Notes: generated by a model from the sequence alone, not told the origin. Shown: positions 7,106 to 15,982, numbered from the stretch's first letter. The stretch: DNA of 19,679 nt from an uncultured Chloroflexota bacterium (GCA_937942935.1 CALDGT010001035.1:1-19679); one strand, 5' to 3'. Program-made: numbers and translations.

Positions 7106-10100
7106 TTACGCCTTTTCGGTCTCTATTGCGCCCAGAATTTGTTCGCTTCTATCCAAACTGCCCACGCTGTAATATTTTGCATCAGGGTGATGGGCAAAGA
7201 TGGCGGCTGTGCTTTGTTCTGGCACAATCTGATAACTTTCGGCGGTGAGGGTTAGGTTAATTTCTGCCGTTTGGGGCAACAACCGCCACACGATTTGATG
7301 GTCATCCAAATCGGGGCAGGCGGGGTATCCCCAGCTATAGCGTTTGCCACGATTTTCGGTGATGCCCAATTCTTTGCGAATGTGTACCGTCATATAATTG
7401 GCGGTGGCTTCTGCCGCTTGTACGGCTAATCCATGAAAGAAATAGGCTTCGCTATAATTATCGGCTTTTTGCAATTTTTCAAACACTTCACTGGCAATTT
7501 CGCCGACTGTTACAGCTTGCAACGCGACCACATCCACTTCACCAGAATCTACAGGCGCATAATAATCGCTAATGCACAAGAAATCGCCCATCGGTTGGCG
7601 TGGGAAGGTGAAGCGTTCTTTTTCGACCTTTTTGCCCGACTTGGCAAATTCCTCTGCATCCCAAATAATCAGGCTATCACCATCGCTATTGGCAGGGAAA
7701 TAGCCATAAACCGCTTGAGGGAGCAACGATTTATCGCGCAATGCGGCACGACTCATTTTCTCCAGACGGGCTTCAAATTCGGATTCAAGTTTTGCCCATT
7801 CTTCACCCTGCTTATTTTTTGCCCCCCAACTCAGGCGGAATAATTCGGGTTTATGGAGATGTTGCAACACAACTTCTAATGGCATGTATTTGACTAATTT
7901 AGACCCCCAGAATGGCGGTTTGGGGAGGTCTGTGGCTGGTTGGACGGTTTTGACGGCTTCGCCCCCTGCGCGACCTTTACGAGCAGGTTTATTGATTTCT
8001 TCCTCTGCTTCGCTGATGACTTGTTCGATAAATTGGGCGCGGTCTGGGCTAATGAGTTTGTCCATCACCGATAAACCTTCAAACGCATCGGTGCAATAGA
8101 AAACACCGGGCGTATAGGGTTGATTATTTTCTTCGAGGAATAAAATTCGCCGACCAAAACGCCGATTAATCGCCGCTCCACCGACTAACACGGGGAATTT
8201 TAAGCCTCTACGTCCTAATTCATTGACGATGAGGGGCATTTGTTTGGATGTGCTGACCAACAGCGCCGAAAGCCCAATCGCATCGGCTTTGTATTCAATC
8301 GCTTTTTCGATGATGGTATTGGCGGGGACTTGCTTGCCCAAATCATGCACTGTATACCCGTTATTGGTCAAAATGGTCTTGACCAAATTTTTGCCGATGT
8401 CATGCACATCACCATAAACAGTCGCAAGGATGACAGTCCCTTTGGTCACACCTTCTACTTTGTCCATGAAGCCTTCTAAATAGGCAACCGTCTTTTTCAT
8501 CACTTCTGCCGATTGCAACACAAACGGCAAAATCAGTTCACCTGCACCGAATTTATCGCCAACTTCTTTCATGGCGGGGAGCAATACGGTATTCAGCACT
8601 GTCACAGGGTCATGACGGGTGAGGCAATCATCTATGAGTTTTTCTACACCCTCTTTTTTGCGGTGAACAATTTGCCAATGCAACGCTTCTTCTGCTGTCA
8701 TATTGGCTGTGGGGTCTACCACTTCTTGACCTGCCACTTTGACCTCATTTTGTTCAAAATATTGAATAAAACGAGGCAGTGCATCGGGGTCGGTGTTGAA
8801 AATCAGGTCATCCGCCAATTTGCGTTGTTCGTCTGGGATTTCGGAGTAGGGGGTGATATGGGCAGGGTTGACAATCGCCATATCCAAACCCGCTTCAACA
8901 GCATGATACAAAAACACACTATTCAGCACGCCACGCGCCGCAGGGGTCACACCAAAGCTGACATTACTCACACCGAGCGCGGTCATCACACCCGGTAAAT
9001 GTTGCTTGATGAGGCGAATCCCTTCGATGGTCTCGACGGCATCATTTCGTAATTCTTCTTGCCCAGTCGTCAATGGAAAGGTGAGCGTGTCATAAATTAA
9101 ATCTTCTGGCGAAAGCCCATATTCATTCACGGCAATTTCGGTGATGCGTTTGGCGATTTCAAATTTTTTCTGGCGAGTGTGTGCCATACCTTCTTCGTCA
9201 ATGGTCATCGAAAGCACACCAGCACCGTGTTTTTTGACGATTGGCAAGACTTTATCAATCCGCTCCCGCCCATTTTCGAGGTTATTCCCGTTGATAATGG
9301 CACGACCCGGATATAATGCCAGTGCCGCCTCTGCGACATCCACTTCGGTGGTGTCTATGATGAGGGGGACTTCAACAGACATCGCCAATTTTTTGACGAG
9401 TTTTTCCATTTGGGTGCGTTCATCATCGCGTTCTGTGAGCGCCACACACACATCAAGCATGTGCGCCCCGCTTTCGACTTGCTCCACCGCGATTTGGACG
9501 ATGCTATCATAATCGTCATCCAACAAAAGGCGTTTCACTTTACGGCTACCCTGACTATTCACCCGTTCTCCGATGAGTGTGGGTCCCGGATTTTGTATCA
9601 TGCGGGTGGCAGTCATCCCAGATGAGGCTTGCGCTTCATGTTGGGGGGTGCGTGTTTTGGGTGATTGCCGTTTGAGCGGATTACCCGCCTTAATCGAATC
9701 CAAATATTCTTGATAGGTATACCCATTTATCTTTTGATACAGTTGCGCCAAATGGGGCGGTTGTGTCCCACAGCATCCACCCACCACATTCACACCCCAA
9801 CGGGTAAATTCCGATACCATATCGCTGAAAGGTTCGGGTGTCATGGGATAAACGGCTTCGCCATCCACATTAATCGGCAAGCCCGCATTGGGCAATACAC
9901 TAATAGGGAAGCGAGAACGTTCTACCAGATATTGAATCGGTTGGCGCATATATTCGGGACCTGTGGAGCAATTCATCCCAATTACATCAATTGGCAAGGC
10001 TTCTAATGTCACAGTCGCGCCAGCAATATCGGTACCAAACAGCATACGCCCACTAATATCCAGCGTGATTTGGACTTGTAACGGAATGCGGTTGCCCGAT

Positions 10101-10678
10101 TCTTTGAAATAGCGATTGATGCCATAAACGGCGGCTTTGACCTCTAAAATATCTTGACTCGTCTCGACCAGCAGTAAATCTGCGCCACCTTCAACCAAGC
10201 CTTGTGCTTGCTCATAAAATAAATCAGCCAATTGGTCAAAAGAGACATTGCTCAATTCGGGGTCATCACCAGAGGGTAATTTACCACTGGGTCCAATGCT
10301 CCCCGCCACAAATCGTGGAATGCTTGTTTCTTTTTCAAAACGGTCACAGATGCTACGGGCAAGTTTGGCGGCGGCACGATTAATTTCGAGGGTTCTATCG
10401 CCTAAGCCATATTCGCCGAGTGTCCAGCGATTGCTACGGAAGGTATTCGTTTCGACCACCTCGCTCCCAACTGAGAGGAATGAGGCGTGAATTTCGCCGA
10501 TAACATCGGGGCGGGTGATGACCAAATAATCCACACAGCCATTCAGATGTTCCCCACCATAATCGGCGGCGGTGAGGTTATACCGTTGGATACTTGTCCC
10601 CATGGCACCATCAAAAATGACCACATGGTCGGCAAGTGCATCGAGATAACGACGATTGGTATAGGTACGATTCGACAT
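7106..10678 (-). CDS. metH: Cobalamin-dependent methionine synthase
   Basis: 1190 residues, close to the 1227 of the E. coli enzyme, with all modules in order. It transfers the methyl group of methyl-tetrahydrofolate to homocysteine through B12 in the cytoplasm. The homocysteine module (about 10-320) has the zinc ligands Cys237 (GMNCS) and Cys302/303 (GGCCGT). The pterin-binding module spans about 362-620. The B12 cap is about 650-740. The cobalamin domain (about 745-890) carries DVHDIGKN with the cobalt-ligand His759, ALLVSTS (805-811) and VGGAAI (832-837). The reactivation domain (about 920-1185) ends with the S-adenosylmethionine-binding motif RYSWGYPACPD (1113-1123). The start is ATG 10678; the ribosome binding site is weak. 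It follows the histidine-kinase operon on the same strand after a 95-nt gap that contains its own promoter-like sequence. It appears intact. Confidence 0.97.
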   Translation of the reverse strand: MSNRTYTNRRYLDALADHVVIFDGAMGTSIQRYNLTAADYGGEHLNGCVDYLVITRPDVIGEIHASFLSVGSEVVETNTFRSNRWTLGEYGLGDRTLEINRAAAKLARSICDRFEKETSIPRFVAGSIGPSGKLPSGDDPELSNVSFDQLADLFYEQAQGLVEGGADLLLVETSQDILEVKAAVYGINRYFKESGNRIPLQVQITLDISGRMLFGTDIAGATVTLEALPIDVIGMNCSTGPEYMRQPIQYLVERSRFPISVLPNAGLPINVDGEAVYPMTPEPFSDMVSEFTRWGVNVVGGCCGTQPPHLAQLYQKINGYTYQEYLDSIKAGNPLKRQSPKTRTPQHEAQASSGMTATRMIQNPGPTLIGERVNSQGSRKVKRLLLDDDYDSIVQIAVEQVESGAHMLDVCVALTERDDERTQMEKLVKKLAMSVEVPLIIDTTEVDVAEAALALYPGRAIINGNNLENGRERIDKVLPIVKKHGAGVLSMTIDEEGMAHTRQKKFEIAKRITEIAVNEYGLSPEDLIYDTLTFPLTTGQEELRNDAVETIEGIRLIKQHLPGVMTALGVSNVSFGVTPAARGVLNSVFLYHAVEAGLDMAIVNPAHITPYSEIPDEQRKLADDLIFNTDPDALPRFIQYFEQNEVKVAGQEVVDPTANMTAEEALHWQIVHRKKEGVEKLIDDCLTRHDPVTVLNTVLLPAMKEVGDKFGAGELILPFVLQSAEVMKKTVAYLEGFMDKVEGVTKGTVILATVYGDVHDIGKNLVKTILTNNGYTVHDLGKQVPANTIIEKAIEYKADAIGLSALLVSTSKQMPLIVNELGRRGLKFPVLVGGAAINRRFGRRILFLEENNQPYTPGVFYCTDAFEGLSVMDKLISPDRAQFIEQVISEAEEEINKPARKGRAGGEAVKTVQPATDLPKPPFWGSKLVKYMPLEVVLQHLHKPELFRLSWGAKNKQGEEWAKLESEFEARLEKMSRAALRDKSLLPQAVYGYFPANSDGDSLIIWDAEEFAKSGKKVEKERFTFPRQPMGDFLCISDYYAPVDSGEVDVVALQAVTVGEIASEVFEKLQKADNYSEAYFFHGLAVQAAEATANYMTVHIRKELGITENRGKRYSWGYPACPDLDDHQIVWRLLPQTAEINLTLTAESYQIVPEQSTAAIFAHHPDAKYYSVGSLDRSEQILGAIETEKA

Positions 10679-10697
10679 CAGTTGAGAATCTCTTTCT

Positions 10698-10727
10698 TAT
10701 ATACTAAGGCTGACGATGATTTTACAA
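10698..10727 (-). promoter_or_regulatory. Possible metH promoter
   Basis: On the minus strand TTGTAA (10722-10727) and TATATA (10698-10703) are 18 nt apart and end about 20 nt before the metH ATG. The short leader leaves no room for a SAM or cobalamin riboswitch. Consensus matches are partial. Confidence 0.4.
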
Positions 10728-10773
10728 ATTTGGGATAGGCTTGGGATAAGTGTCTAAAATTTTACCACGTTTG

Positions 10774-11358
10774 CTATCTACTATTTAATGCTTTTTCGAG
10801 CCGATTCGCAACATCCAACCAATGGGCAGTATCAGCATTGGCAGTGCGGGTATCCATCCAAAAATTAAATCGGATGCGTTCTTGTTCTTCGAGTGGGGTA
10901 GACTCATCGCGTAATTGGGCATACGAATCGGGGCGATAACGAAAATGATCATATTGCAGATGCGCCAAAATGATATTGCAGATGGCATTTGTGATATGGC
11001 TATATTTTTCAAATTCAGATTGGGTAGATTGTACCGCCCGCGCTAAATCGAAAACAGCTAATAAAAAGTGAGCGCATCCCGCATTTGGGAATTGAGAGAT
11101 GCTATGGGTGGGTAAATCATCCGAAGCAGACCCATAAACAATGACAGTCAACAAAATTTCGCGCACCCAACGGGCTTGCGGATATATCCCCTCAAATTTG
11201 GGTAGGAATGTCTCGAACAAAGGCGCGGCGATAGAGACAGCGATGAGTGGGTCTAATTGAGCGAGCAACCGTTTGAGGGTATCTTGCGATGCACCCCATT
11301 CGCGTTGTTGGGCAGATAGTCGAAGTTGTGTTAAATCGGTTTGGGTATTTGCGTTCAT
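10774..11358 (-). CDS. Unknown 194-residue protein in the FHA/histidine-kinase operon
   Basis: I do not recognise this family. The protein is soluble and mostly helical by composition, with no signal peptide, no membrane helix and no catalytic motif that I can see. A mildly hydrophobic central part (about 35-75) is followed by a Cys-containing stretch (about 93-130) and a charged, aromatic C-terminal third. The start ATG 11358 has AGGAT just upstream (TAGGATTAATG). The histidine kinase stop is only 13 nt before it, so it is very probably the third gene of the operon that begins at 13869. Context suggests an accessory part or output of that signalling unit. This is inference from position only. 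The metH gene follows on the same strand after 95 nt. Confidence 0.7.
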   Translation of the reverse strand: MNANTQTDLTQLRLSAQQREWGASQDTLKRLLAQLDPLIAVSIAAPLFETFLPKFEGIYPQARWVREILLTVIVYGSASDDLPTHSISQFPNAGCAHFLLAVFDLARAVQSTQSEFEKYSHITNAICNIILAHLQYDHFRYRPDSYAQLRDESTPLEEQERIRFNFWMDTRTANADTAHWLDVANRLEKALNSR

Positions 11359-11371
11359 TAATCCTATTTGC

Positions 11372-12661
11372 TTATGCTGTAGATGCTAACTGTGATTCAT
11401 CAGAAGCATTATCGGCATCATTAAACGGTAATGGAAGGGTAAAAATGAAATTAGAGCCTTTACCCACTTCACTTTCGACCCAAATATTCCCTCGGTGAGC
11501 ATTAATAGCCAATTTGCAGAAGGTAAGCCCTAATCCAACACTCTTAGGATGGCTCTCTTGATGAGCGCGATTAAATTTTTCAAAGATTTTTTCTTGTAAT
11601 TCTTTGGGGATTCCTTCGCCAGAATCTTGGACATTTACCCAGACCATATTATCTTTGATTCGTGCGCCAATCGTAATCAGTCCGCCTGATGGGGTGTATT
11701 TGAGCGCATTTTCGATGAGATTTACAATGACGCGCAAAATCATATCGGCATCTAGCGAGAGGGGAGGCAAATTATCGGCGAGGATGAATTGAAAATGTTG
11801 ATTCGCTTCTACCGCGAGAGGTTGTACCAGTTCTACCGCGTTGCTCATAATATCGTGTAAATTTGACCAATCCATTTTGATGAATGACTCACCACTTTCT
11901 ATCCGTTCCATATCCAACAGATTATCAATCAACCGGCGTAATTGACGCACACTTCGGATATTGATTTGGAGCAAATTGAGGATGGTTATATCAGTGTGAT
12001 TTGCCAGCAATTCTGCGAGTTTAGATGTACTGGCGCGTAATGTTTGGAGTGGTACACGCAAATCATGATAAATCATTGCGCTCAAATCGCGCTGAAATTG
12101 GGCTTGGTCTAATTTATCGCGGATGTCTTGGCTATTTGCCCAACGGAGCAATAATGCTTTATGAAGATGCCCGGCACACAATATCCCAATCTCATCTGCC
12201 AATGGGATGACATCCGATTCAAAATGACCGGTTTGTGGATGCAAAAAGACCATCACACCCATCACTTGGTCTTGATAAATGAGCGGAATCCCCAATGCAG
12301 ACCCATCGCTTGGCAAAATATTTGCCCTCCGCAAATTGCCCCAACGCGGGTCTACCGCGATATTGGATAAAATCACGGTTCGTTGGCTATGATAAATGAG
12401 TCCGACTGCGCCCGAATATAACCACAACAACCATTCTTCTGATTCTTTATCGAGTTTGTCTAATGATGCGATGTTATATTGAATCGTATCGGTTGGGTTT
12501 CCTTCGGCATTAAACATCACTAAAAAGCCTGTTGGCGCATGGAGTAATTTACCCGCACCCCCTAGCACTGAATGAGCTAAGGGGGCGAGGCGTGTTTCTG
12601 TATTGAGTTGTTTGGCAAATGGATATAGCACTTCTGCAAACTTCGACATGTCTCTTTTCAT
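11372..12661 (-). CDS. Soluble GAF-domain sensor histidine kinase
   Basis: 429 residues from ATG 12661, which overlaps the FHA gene's TGA by one base (TGATG). A GTG at 12664 and an ATG at 12649 are alternatives. The N-terminal half (about 20-170) looks like a GAF sensor domain, with GIPLIYQDQVMGVMVF near 124-139. The HisKA domain carries the H-box AMIYHDLRVP with phospho-acceptor His199. The ATPase domain has an N-box NLIENALKYTPSGG (314-327), G1 DSGEGIP (346-352), F-box IFEKF (359-363) and G2 GLGL (376-379). No transmembrane helices and no HAMP or receiver domain are visible, so it is a cytoplasmic kinase that would autophosphorylate His199 and pass the phosphate to a separate receiver. None is adjacent; the only receiver in this window is in the kinase fusion at 1345-2916. 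It is translationally coupled to the FHA-TIR-like gene. Confidence 0.9.
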   Translation of the reverse strand: MKRDMSKFAEVLYPFAKQLNTETRLAPLAHSVLGGAGKLLHAPTGFLVMFNAEGNPTDTIQYNIASLDKLDKESEEWLLWLYSGAVGLIYHSQRTVILSNIAVDPRWGNLRRANILPSDGSALGIPLIYQDQVMGVMVFLHPQTGHFESDVIPLADEIGILCAGHLHKALLLRWANSQDIRDKLDQAQFQRDLSAMIYHDLRVPLQTLRASTSKLAELLANHTDITILNLLQINIRSVRQLRRLIDNLLDMERIESGESFIKMDWSNLHDIMSNAVELVQPLAVEANQHFQFILADNLPPLSLDADMILRVIVNLIENALKYTPSGGLITIGARIKDNMVWVNVQDSGEGIPKELQEKIFEKFNRAHQESHPKSVGLGLTFCKLAINAHRGNIWVESEVGKGSNFIFTLPLPFNDADNASDESQLASTA

Positions 12662-13869
12662 CACCGTCCAAATAACCGATTCAGTTCTGCGGCAAGTTGC
12701 CGAAATGCCATTTCTGGGACAGCAGGATTAAATTGAATTTTGGGCAAGTTACTTGCTTCGGTTGGCATACGGTCAATTGGTTCGCTGATGAGCAAAAAGA
12801 TGGGCTTATCGCGGTTATGAAAATGTCGCCAATTTTTCATCACATTTTCGTTACGGAGTGCCGAAACCGATAACACAATCACCATCACTGGACATTCCAA
12901 ACGGGCTTGTTGTGTCATGGCTTCCCATTCAGGTGAACCTTCCAACCATTCCTGCTCTGCCCAAACCTGTAATCCCGAATCGCTAAGGACATTGAGCAAT
13001 GGCGCAACGACTCTATCCCAATCTTGGCGTGAATAACTGACCAAGATATGGTTAGTCAATGACACCAAATTATTTGTCTCCGATGCCATTTTGCTAGGGT
13101 GCATCCAGAGTGTTTCAAATTCGCTGGTTTTTCGTTTTGGCTTGGGATTGATTTTTGTATCTTCTGGCAGACGGTTGGTGATAATATCTGATGTAAACCG
13201 TTCTGGGGTATTGGTGAATTGGAAACGTAGATTGCGCCCAATTTGGATGATGTCGCCATTTTTGAGCGGGCGTGTATCTTCTAAAATTTCGTTATTGAGG
13301 ACTGTTCCGTTTGTTGAGCCTAAGTCGCTGATAGAGTAGGTTCGCCCCACGAGCGATAAGCGAAAATGCTCACGGCTTAATTCTGGCTCAATAATGACAA
13401 TATTGCAGGCAGTCGAGCGCCCAACTGTGATATTCATCCCGCTTAATGGATAAACGGCGGGTTGTGCGCCTTCCTCACGCCCCAAATAGACCAAGTACGA
13501 TTGTAAAAATTGAGTGTCATCAAATGTTGTTTGTGCCGTGCGTGTTGCCCGAAGGTCATCTGTACCCGGCTCACCCGGACGAAATTCGAGGGTGATGCTA
13601 TCGCCCAATTCGATGATGCAATTGGTCTGAAGCAACCATGTTGTCCCACCTTCCAAAACTTGCCCATTGATGAATGTGCCATTGCTGGAATTCATATCCA
13701 AAATTTCATAGCCATTGTCTGTCAGGGTTAGGCGGACATGCTCACGGCTCACTTCGTTGTCGTGAATGATGATTGTATTACGGTTGCCCCTTCCAATGGT
13801 GATGACAGGGGTATTTAACCGAAAAATTGTCCCCGGTTCTGGACCTCTACGCATAATTAAATGAGCCAT
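12661..13869 (-). CDS. Tandem FHA protein with C-terminal TIR-like domain (catalytic Glu missing)
   Basis: 402 residues. Two forkhead-associated domains bind phosphothreonine peptides. FHA1 (about 20-95) has G26/R27, SREH (41-44) and NG (63-64). FHA2 (about 145-215) has G150/R151, SREH (165-168) and STNG (185-188). A basic linker (about 235-265) precedes a TIR-like fold (272-380): HILVSYSRQDWD, then GLQVWAEQEWLEGSPEW and a VMVIVLSVSAL strand. At the place where bacterial TIR NADases have Glu followed by Trp, this protein has Asn346-Trp347. It therefore probably does not cleave NAD+ and may serve as an interaction module. The start is ATG 13869 with a good AGGTGAT site upstream. It is the first gene of a coupled operon with the histidine kinase. 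Expected role: a phospho-dependent scaffold. Confidence 0.85.
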   Translation of the reverse strand: MAHLIMRRGPEPGTIFRLNTPVITIGRGNRNTIIIHDNEVSREHVRLTLTDNGYEILDMNSSNGTFINGQVLEGGTTWLLQTNCIIELGDSITLEFRPGEPGTDDLRATRTAQTTFDDTQFLQSYLVYLGREEGAQPAVYPLSGMNITVGRSTACNIVIIEPELSREHFRLSLVGRTYSISDLGSTNGTVLNNEILEDTRPLKNGDIIQIGRNLRFQFTNTPERFTSDIITNRLPEDTKINPKPKRKTSEFETLWMHPSKMASETNNLVSLTNHILVSYSRQDWDRVVAPLLNVLSDSGLQVWAEQEWLEGSPEWEAMTQQARLECPVMVIVLSVSALRNENVMKNWRHFHNRDKPIFLLISEPIDRMPTEASNLPKIQFNPAVPEMAFRQLAAELNRLFGR

Positions 13870-13907
13870 GTTGTTTTATCACCTATTTTTCCACAACTGT
13901 TAACATG

Positions 13908-13936
13908 ATTATAGCAGATAGCAAATTATTTGCTTA
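13908..13936 (-). promoter_or_regulatory. Promoter-like site of the FHA/histidine-kinase operon with overlapping palindrome
   Basis: On the minus strand a perfect TATAAT (13908-13913) lies about 40 nt before the FHA gene start. The -35 position 17 nt away (13931-13936) reads AAGCAA, a poor match. The palindrome AGCAAAT-T-ATTTGCT (13920-13934) covers the spacer and part of the -35, where an activator or repressor could bind. Confidence 0.4.
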
Positions 13937-13939
13937 GAA

Positions 13940-14452
13940 TTATTGGCGGAGAAATGTACGAATTTCGTTAATAACGGCTTTCATTTCTGCCTCATCTACC
14001 ATATAAAAAGATGCTAGTGGGGTGCGGTCCCCGTTTTTCATCACCAAGAATAACCCATACATCCCAATTTCGGGGTTATGTTGTGTATCAACATAGGCAA
14101 CAGCATAAATCGAATGTCGAATTTCGACAGGTCGAAAAATGCCAATGCGCCGAATGACCAATGTTTCATAATGTCGGTCAAATTCGCAGTGAATACCATA
14201 ACTAAGATGCCTTGTTGCCAATGCACCTAATATGACTAAGCCACCAATTAATCCCCAAAAGATGACCATAACCATCATCCACAATAACCCATCACGCTCA
14301 TAGCGTATGTGTAATGTAGATGCAATTTGTGATGTGAAGATGAGCAATGCCATCATGCTGATGAGGGTGAATAGTGATGCAAAAAATGTCCCCCAATGAC
14401 GACTGTCTTTGAGGATGAGGTGTGTTGGCGATGAGTGTATAATCCTAAGCAT
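13940..14452 (-). CDS. Small two-helix membrane protein with PH-like C-terminal part, unknown function
   Basis: 170 residues from ATG 14452, chosen because AGAGG lies 7 nt upstream; a longer frame to 14509 has no such site. Two hydrophobic helices are clear (about 22-44 and 56-78), joined by a short polar loop. The remaining ~90 residues are beta-rich and soluble. They contain CEFDRHYETLVIRRIGIF and a strand-turn pattern that resembles the bacterial PH-like domain found after paired helices, but this is a weak likeness. The last 20 residues form a charged helix. The gene sits alone between the FHA operon (same strand, 70 nt downstream) and the divergent nuclease gene. I cannot assign a function. 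Confidence 0.7.
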   Translation of the reverse strand: MLRIIHSSPTHLILKDSRHWGTFFASLFTLISMMALLIFTSQIASTLHIRYERDGLLWMMVMVIFWGLIGGLVILGALATRHLSYGIHCEFDRHYETLVIRRIGIFRPVEIRHSIYAVAYVDTQHNPEIGMYGLFLVMKNGDRTPLASFYMVDEAEMKAVINEIRTFLRQ

Positions 14453-14540
14453 AAAATTTCCTCTAACCATAGCATACTGGTGATATGAGCCAAGATTTCC
14501 CCCAATCACTAGGGGTAGGGTAAAATCACATAAAATAGAT

Positions 14541-14546
14541 TATAAT
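14541..14546 (+). promoter_or_regulatory. -10 element upstream of the SbcD-like gene
   Basis: A perfect TATAAT lies 33 nt before the ATG at 14580. No recognisable -35 hexamer is present at 16-18 nt upstream, so this is a -10-only call. Confidence 0.4.
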
Positions 14547-14579
14547 CGCACACATTTAACAACAGTTGAGAAAATCATC

Positions 14580-15851
14580 ATGGATAAACAAGCAATCCGT
14601 GTTTTACATTTTGCCGATACACATATCGGCATGGAAAATTATGGTCGTATAGACCCCGAAACGGGTCTAAATAGCCGTGTTGTAGATTATTTGCGTCGCA
14701 TGAATGATATGGTAGAGTATGCCCGCGAGCATGATGTGGACTTGGTCATTTTTGCGGGGGATGCCTTCAAAACGCGCACCCCAAACCCCACGTATCAACG
14801 CGAATTTGCCTATCGTATCCGTGAATTATCGCAACTCGCGCCAACAGTGATGCTCATCGGTAATCACGATATTGCGCCTGCCATTCTTCGTGCCAGTAGT
14901 ATCGAAATTTATGCCACATTAGGCGTGCCGAATGTGTGGGTGGCGGATGAATATACCACCGAGCGCATTACAACCAAGCGCGGTGATGTGGTGATAGGGT
15001 CTGCACCATATCCGATGCGGGCGCGGATATTAGAAAAACTCAAAAATACGGCGGGGATGAGCATTGCCGATACAGAACGCGAATTAGAACGGGTTCTGAT
15101 TGATATTTTGCAAGGCTTGGCAGATGAAGCCGATGCCAAAGCGAATGGAGATGATATTCCGCGCATTTTAGTCGGGCATTTTACTGTTGGTGGGGCGGTG
15201 GTGGGTAGTGAGCGCCAAATTATGTTGGGGCGCGATGTGAATGTACCCCTCTCGGTTATTTCGAGCAATCAGTGGGATTATGTGGCGTTGGGTCATATTC
15301 ACAAGCACCAAAATTTGACTCAACATCAAAAAGATAAACCGCCTGTGATTTATAGTGGGAGTATTGAGCGCATTGATTTTGGCGAAGAAGGCGATGAAAA
15401 AGGTTTTTGTTGGGTAGAACTCGCCCGACATGAAACCATGTGGCGCTTTGTGCCTGTGAATGCGCGTCCGTTTGTGACCATCAAAGCCGATTTGCGCCAA
15501 GACCCTGTTCCAACCGAGACGATGATTCATAAAATTGAGCAATATGATTTGCGTGGCGCGGTGGTGCGTTTGTTGCTCCATTTCAAAGAAGAAACGCTCG
15601 CCCGATTCAACGAAAAAGCCGTATTTGAGGCGCTCAAACGGGCGGGTGCGGTATATGTGGCGGCAATCCGCAAAGAGGTAGATTCTCCTGCACGCCAACG
15701 CTTGGGCGAAAGCCCAGAAGGACTGGCGCCATTGGAATTATTAGACCGTTATTTGGATAGGGTGAAAGCTGTGAGTCCAGAACGGCGTGAAGAATTGCTC
15801 AATGCCGCACAAAGCATTTTCGATGAGGTGAAGAATAAGGGCGGGGGATAG
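14580..15851 (+). CDS. sbcD: SbcD/Mre11-family DNA repair exonuclease (metallophosphoesterase)
   Basis: 423 residues. The calcineurin-like phosphoesterase core shows the full set of two-metal motifs: FADTHIG (Asp13, His15), VIFAGDAF (Asp61), IGNHDIAP (Asn95, His96), VGHF (His200) and ALGHIHKH (His239, His241). A C-terminal part (about 280-423) corresponds to the capping and SbcC-binding region. Family members process DNA ends and hairpins in complex with the SMC-like ATPase SbcC/Rad50. Here sbcC, which commonly follows sbcD, is absent: the next gene is the AT-rich TIR-NACHT gene. The start ATG 14580 is preceded by a weak TTGAG site and a TATAAT box. The gene is complete, and its base composition is like that of the other housekeeping genes in the window. 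Confidence 0.9.
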   Translation: MDKQAIRVLHFADTHIGMENYGRIDPETGLNSRVVDYLRRMNDMVEYAREHDVDLVIFAGDAFKTRTPNPTYQREFAYRIRELSQLAPTVMLIGNHDIAPAILRASSIEIYATLGVPNVWVADEYTTERITTKRGDVVIGSAPYPMRARILEKLKNTAGMSIADTERELERVLIDILQGLADEADAKANGDDIPRILVGHFTVGGAVVGSERQIMLGRDVNVPLSVISSNQWDYVALGHIHKHQNLTQHQKDKPPVIYSGSIERIDFGEEGDEKGFCWVELARHETMWRFVPVNARPFVTIKADLRQDPVPTETMIHKIEQYDLRGAVVRLLLHFKEETLARFNEKAVFEALKRAGAVYVAAIRKEVDSPARQRLGESPEGLAPLELLDRYLDRVKAVSPERREELLNAAQSIFDEVKNKGGG

Positions 15852-15875
15852 AGACAATCTAAAGAACTTTTATTG

Positions 15876-15905
15876 AAACAGCTTATTCAAAAAAATAATC
15901 TGTTT
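15876..15905 (+). terminator. Possible weak terminator after the SbcD-like gene
   Basis: AAACAGCTTATT (15876-15887) and AATAATCTGTTT (15894-15905) are complementary at 11 of 12 positions around a 6-nt loop, followed by a T-rich tract. The stem is AT-rich, so its strength is doubtful. It starts 24 nt after the sbcD stop and lies before the promoter-like site of the next gene. Confidence 0.35.
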
Positions 15906-15953
15906 TGTATTATTATTTTGTACCTATTGCAGATTAAAATGGTTGACTTATGG

Positions 15954-15982
15954 TTGCAACAGAATTAAGTGTTGGTTATACT
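15954..15982 (+). promoter_or_regulatory. Promoter-like site of the TIR-NACHT gene
   Basis: TTGCAA (15954-15959) and TATACT (15977-15982) are separated by exactly 17 nt, matching sigma-70 at 4 of 6 and 5 of 6 positions. The implied transcript start is about 30 nt before the ATG at 16020. This suggests that the gene is transcribed independently of sbcD. Confidence 0.5.

Noticed and set aside
8513..8998. Plus-strand frames of up to 161 codons inside metH
   Set aside because: They are antisense shadows of a highly conserved enzyme with no ribosome binding sites and unrecognisable products.
10679..10773. SAM or cobalamin riboswitch before metH
   Set aside because: The gap is only 95 nt, it is AT-rich and holds no conserved riboswitch core or extended pairing; a simple promoter explains it.
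15168..15698. Minus-strand 176-codon frame inside sbcD
   Set aside because: It is antisense to intact metallophosphoesterase motifs and shows no recognisable protein features.
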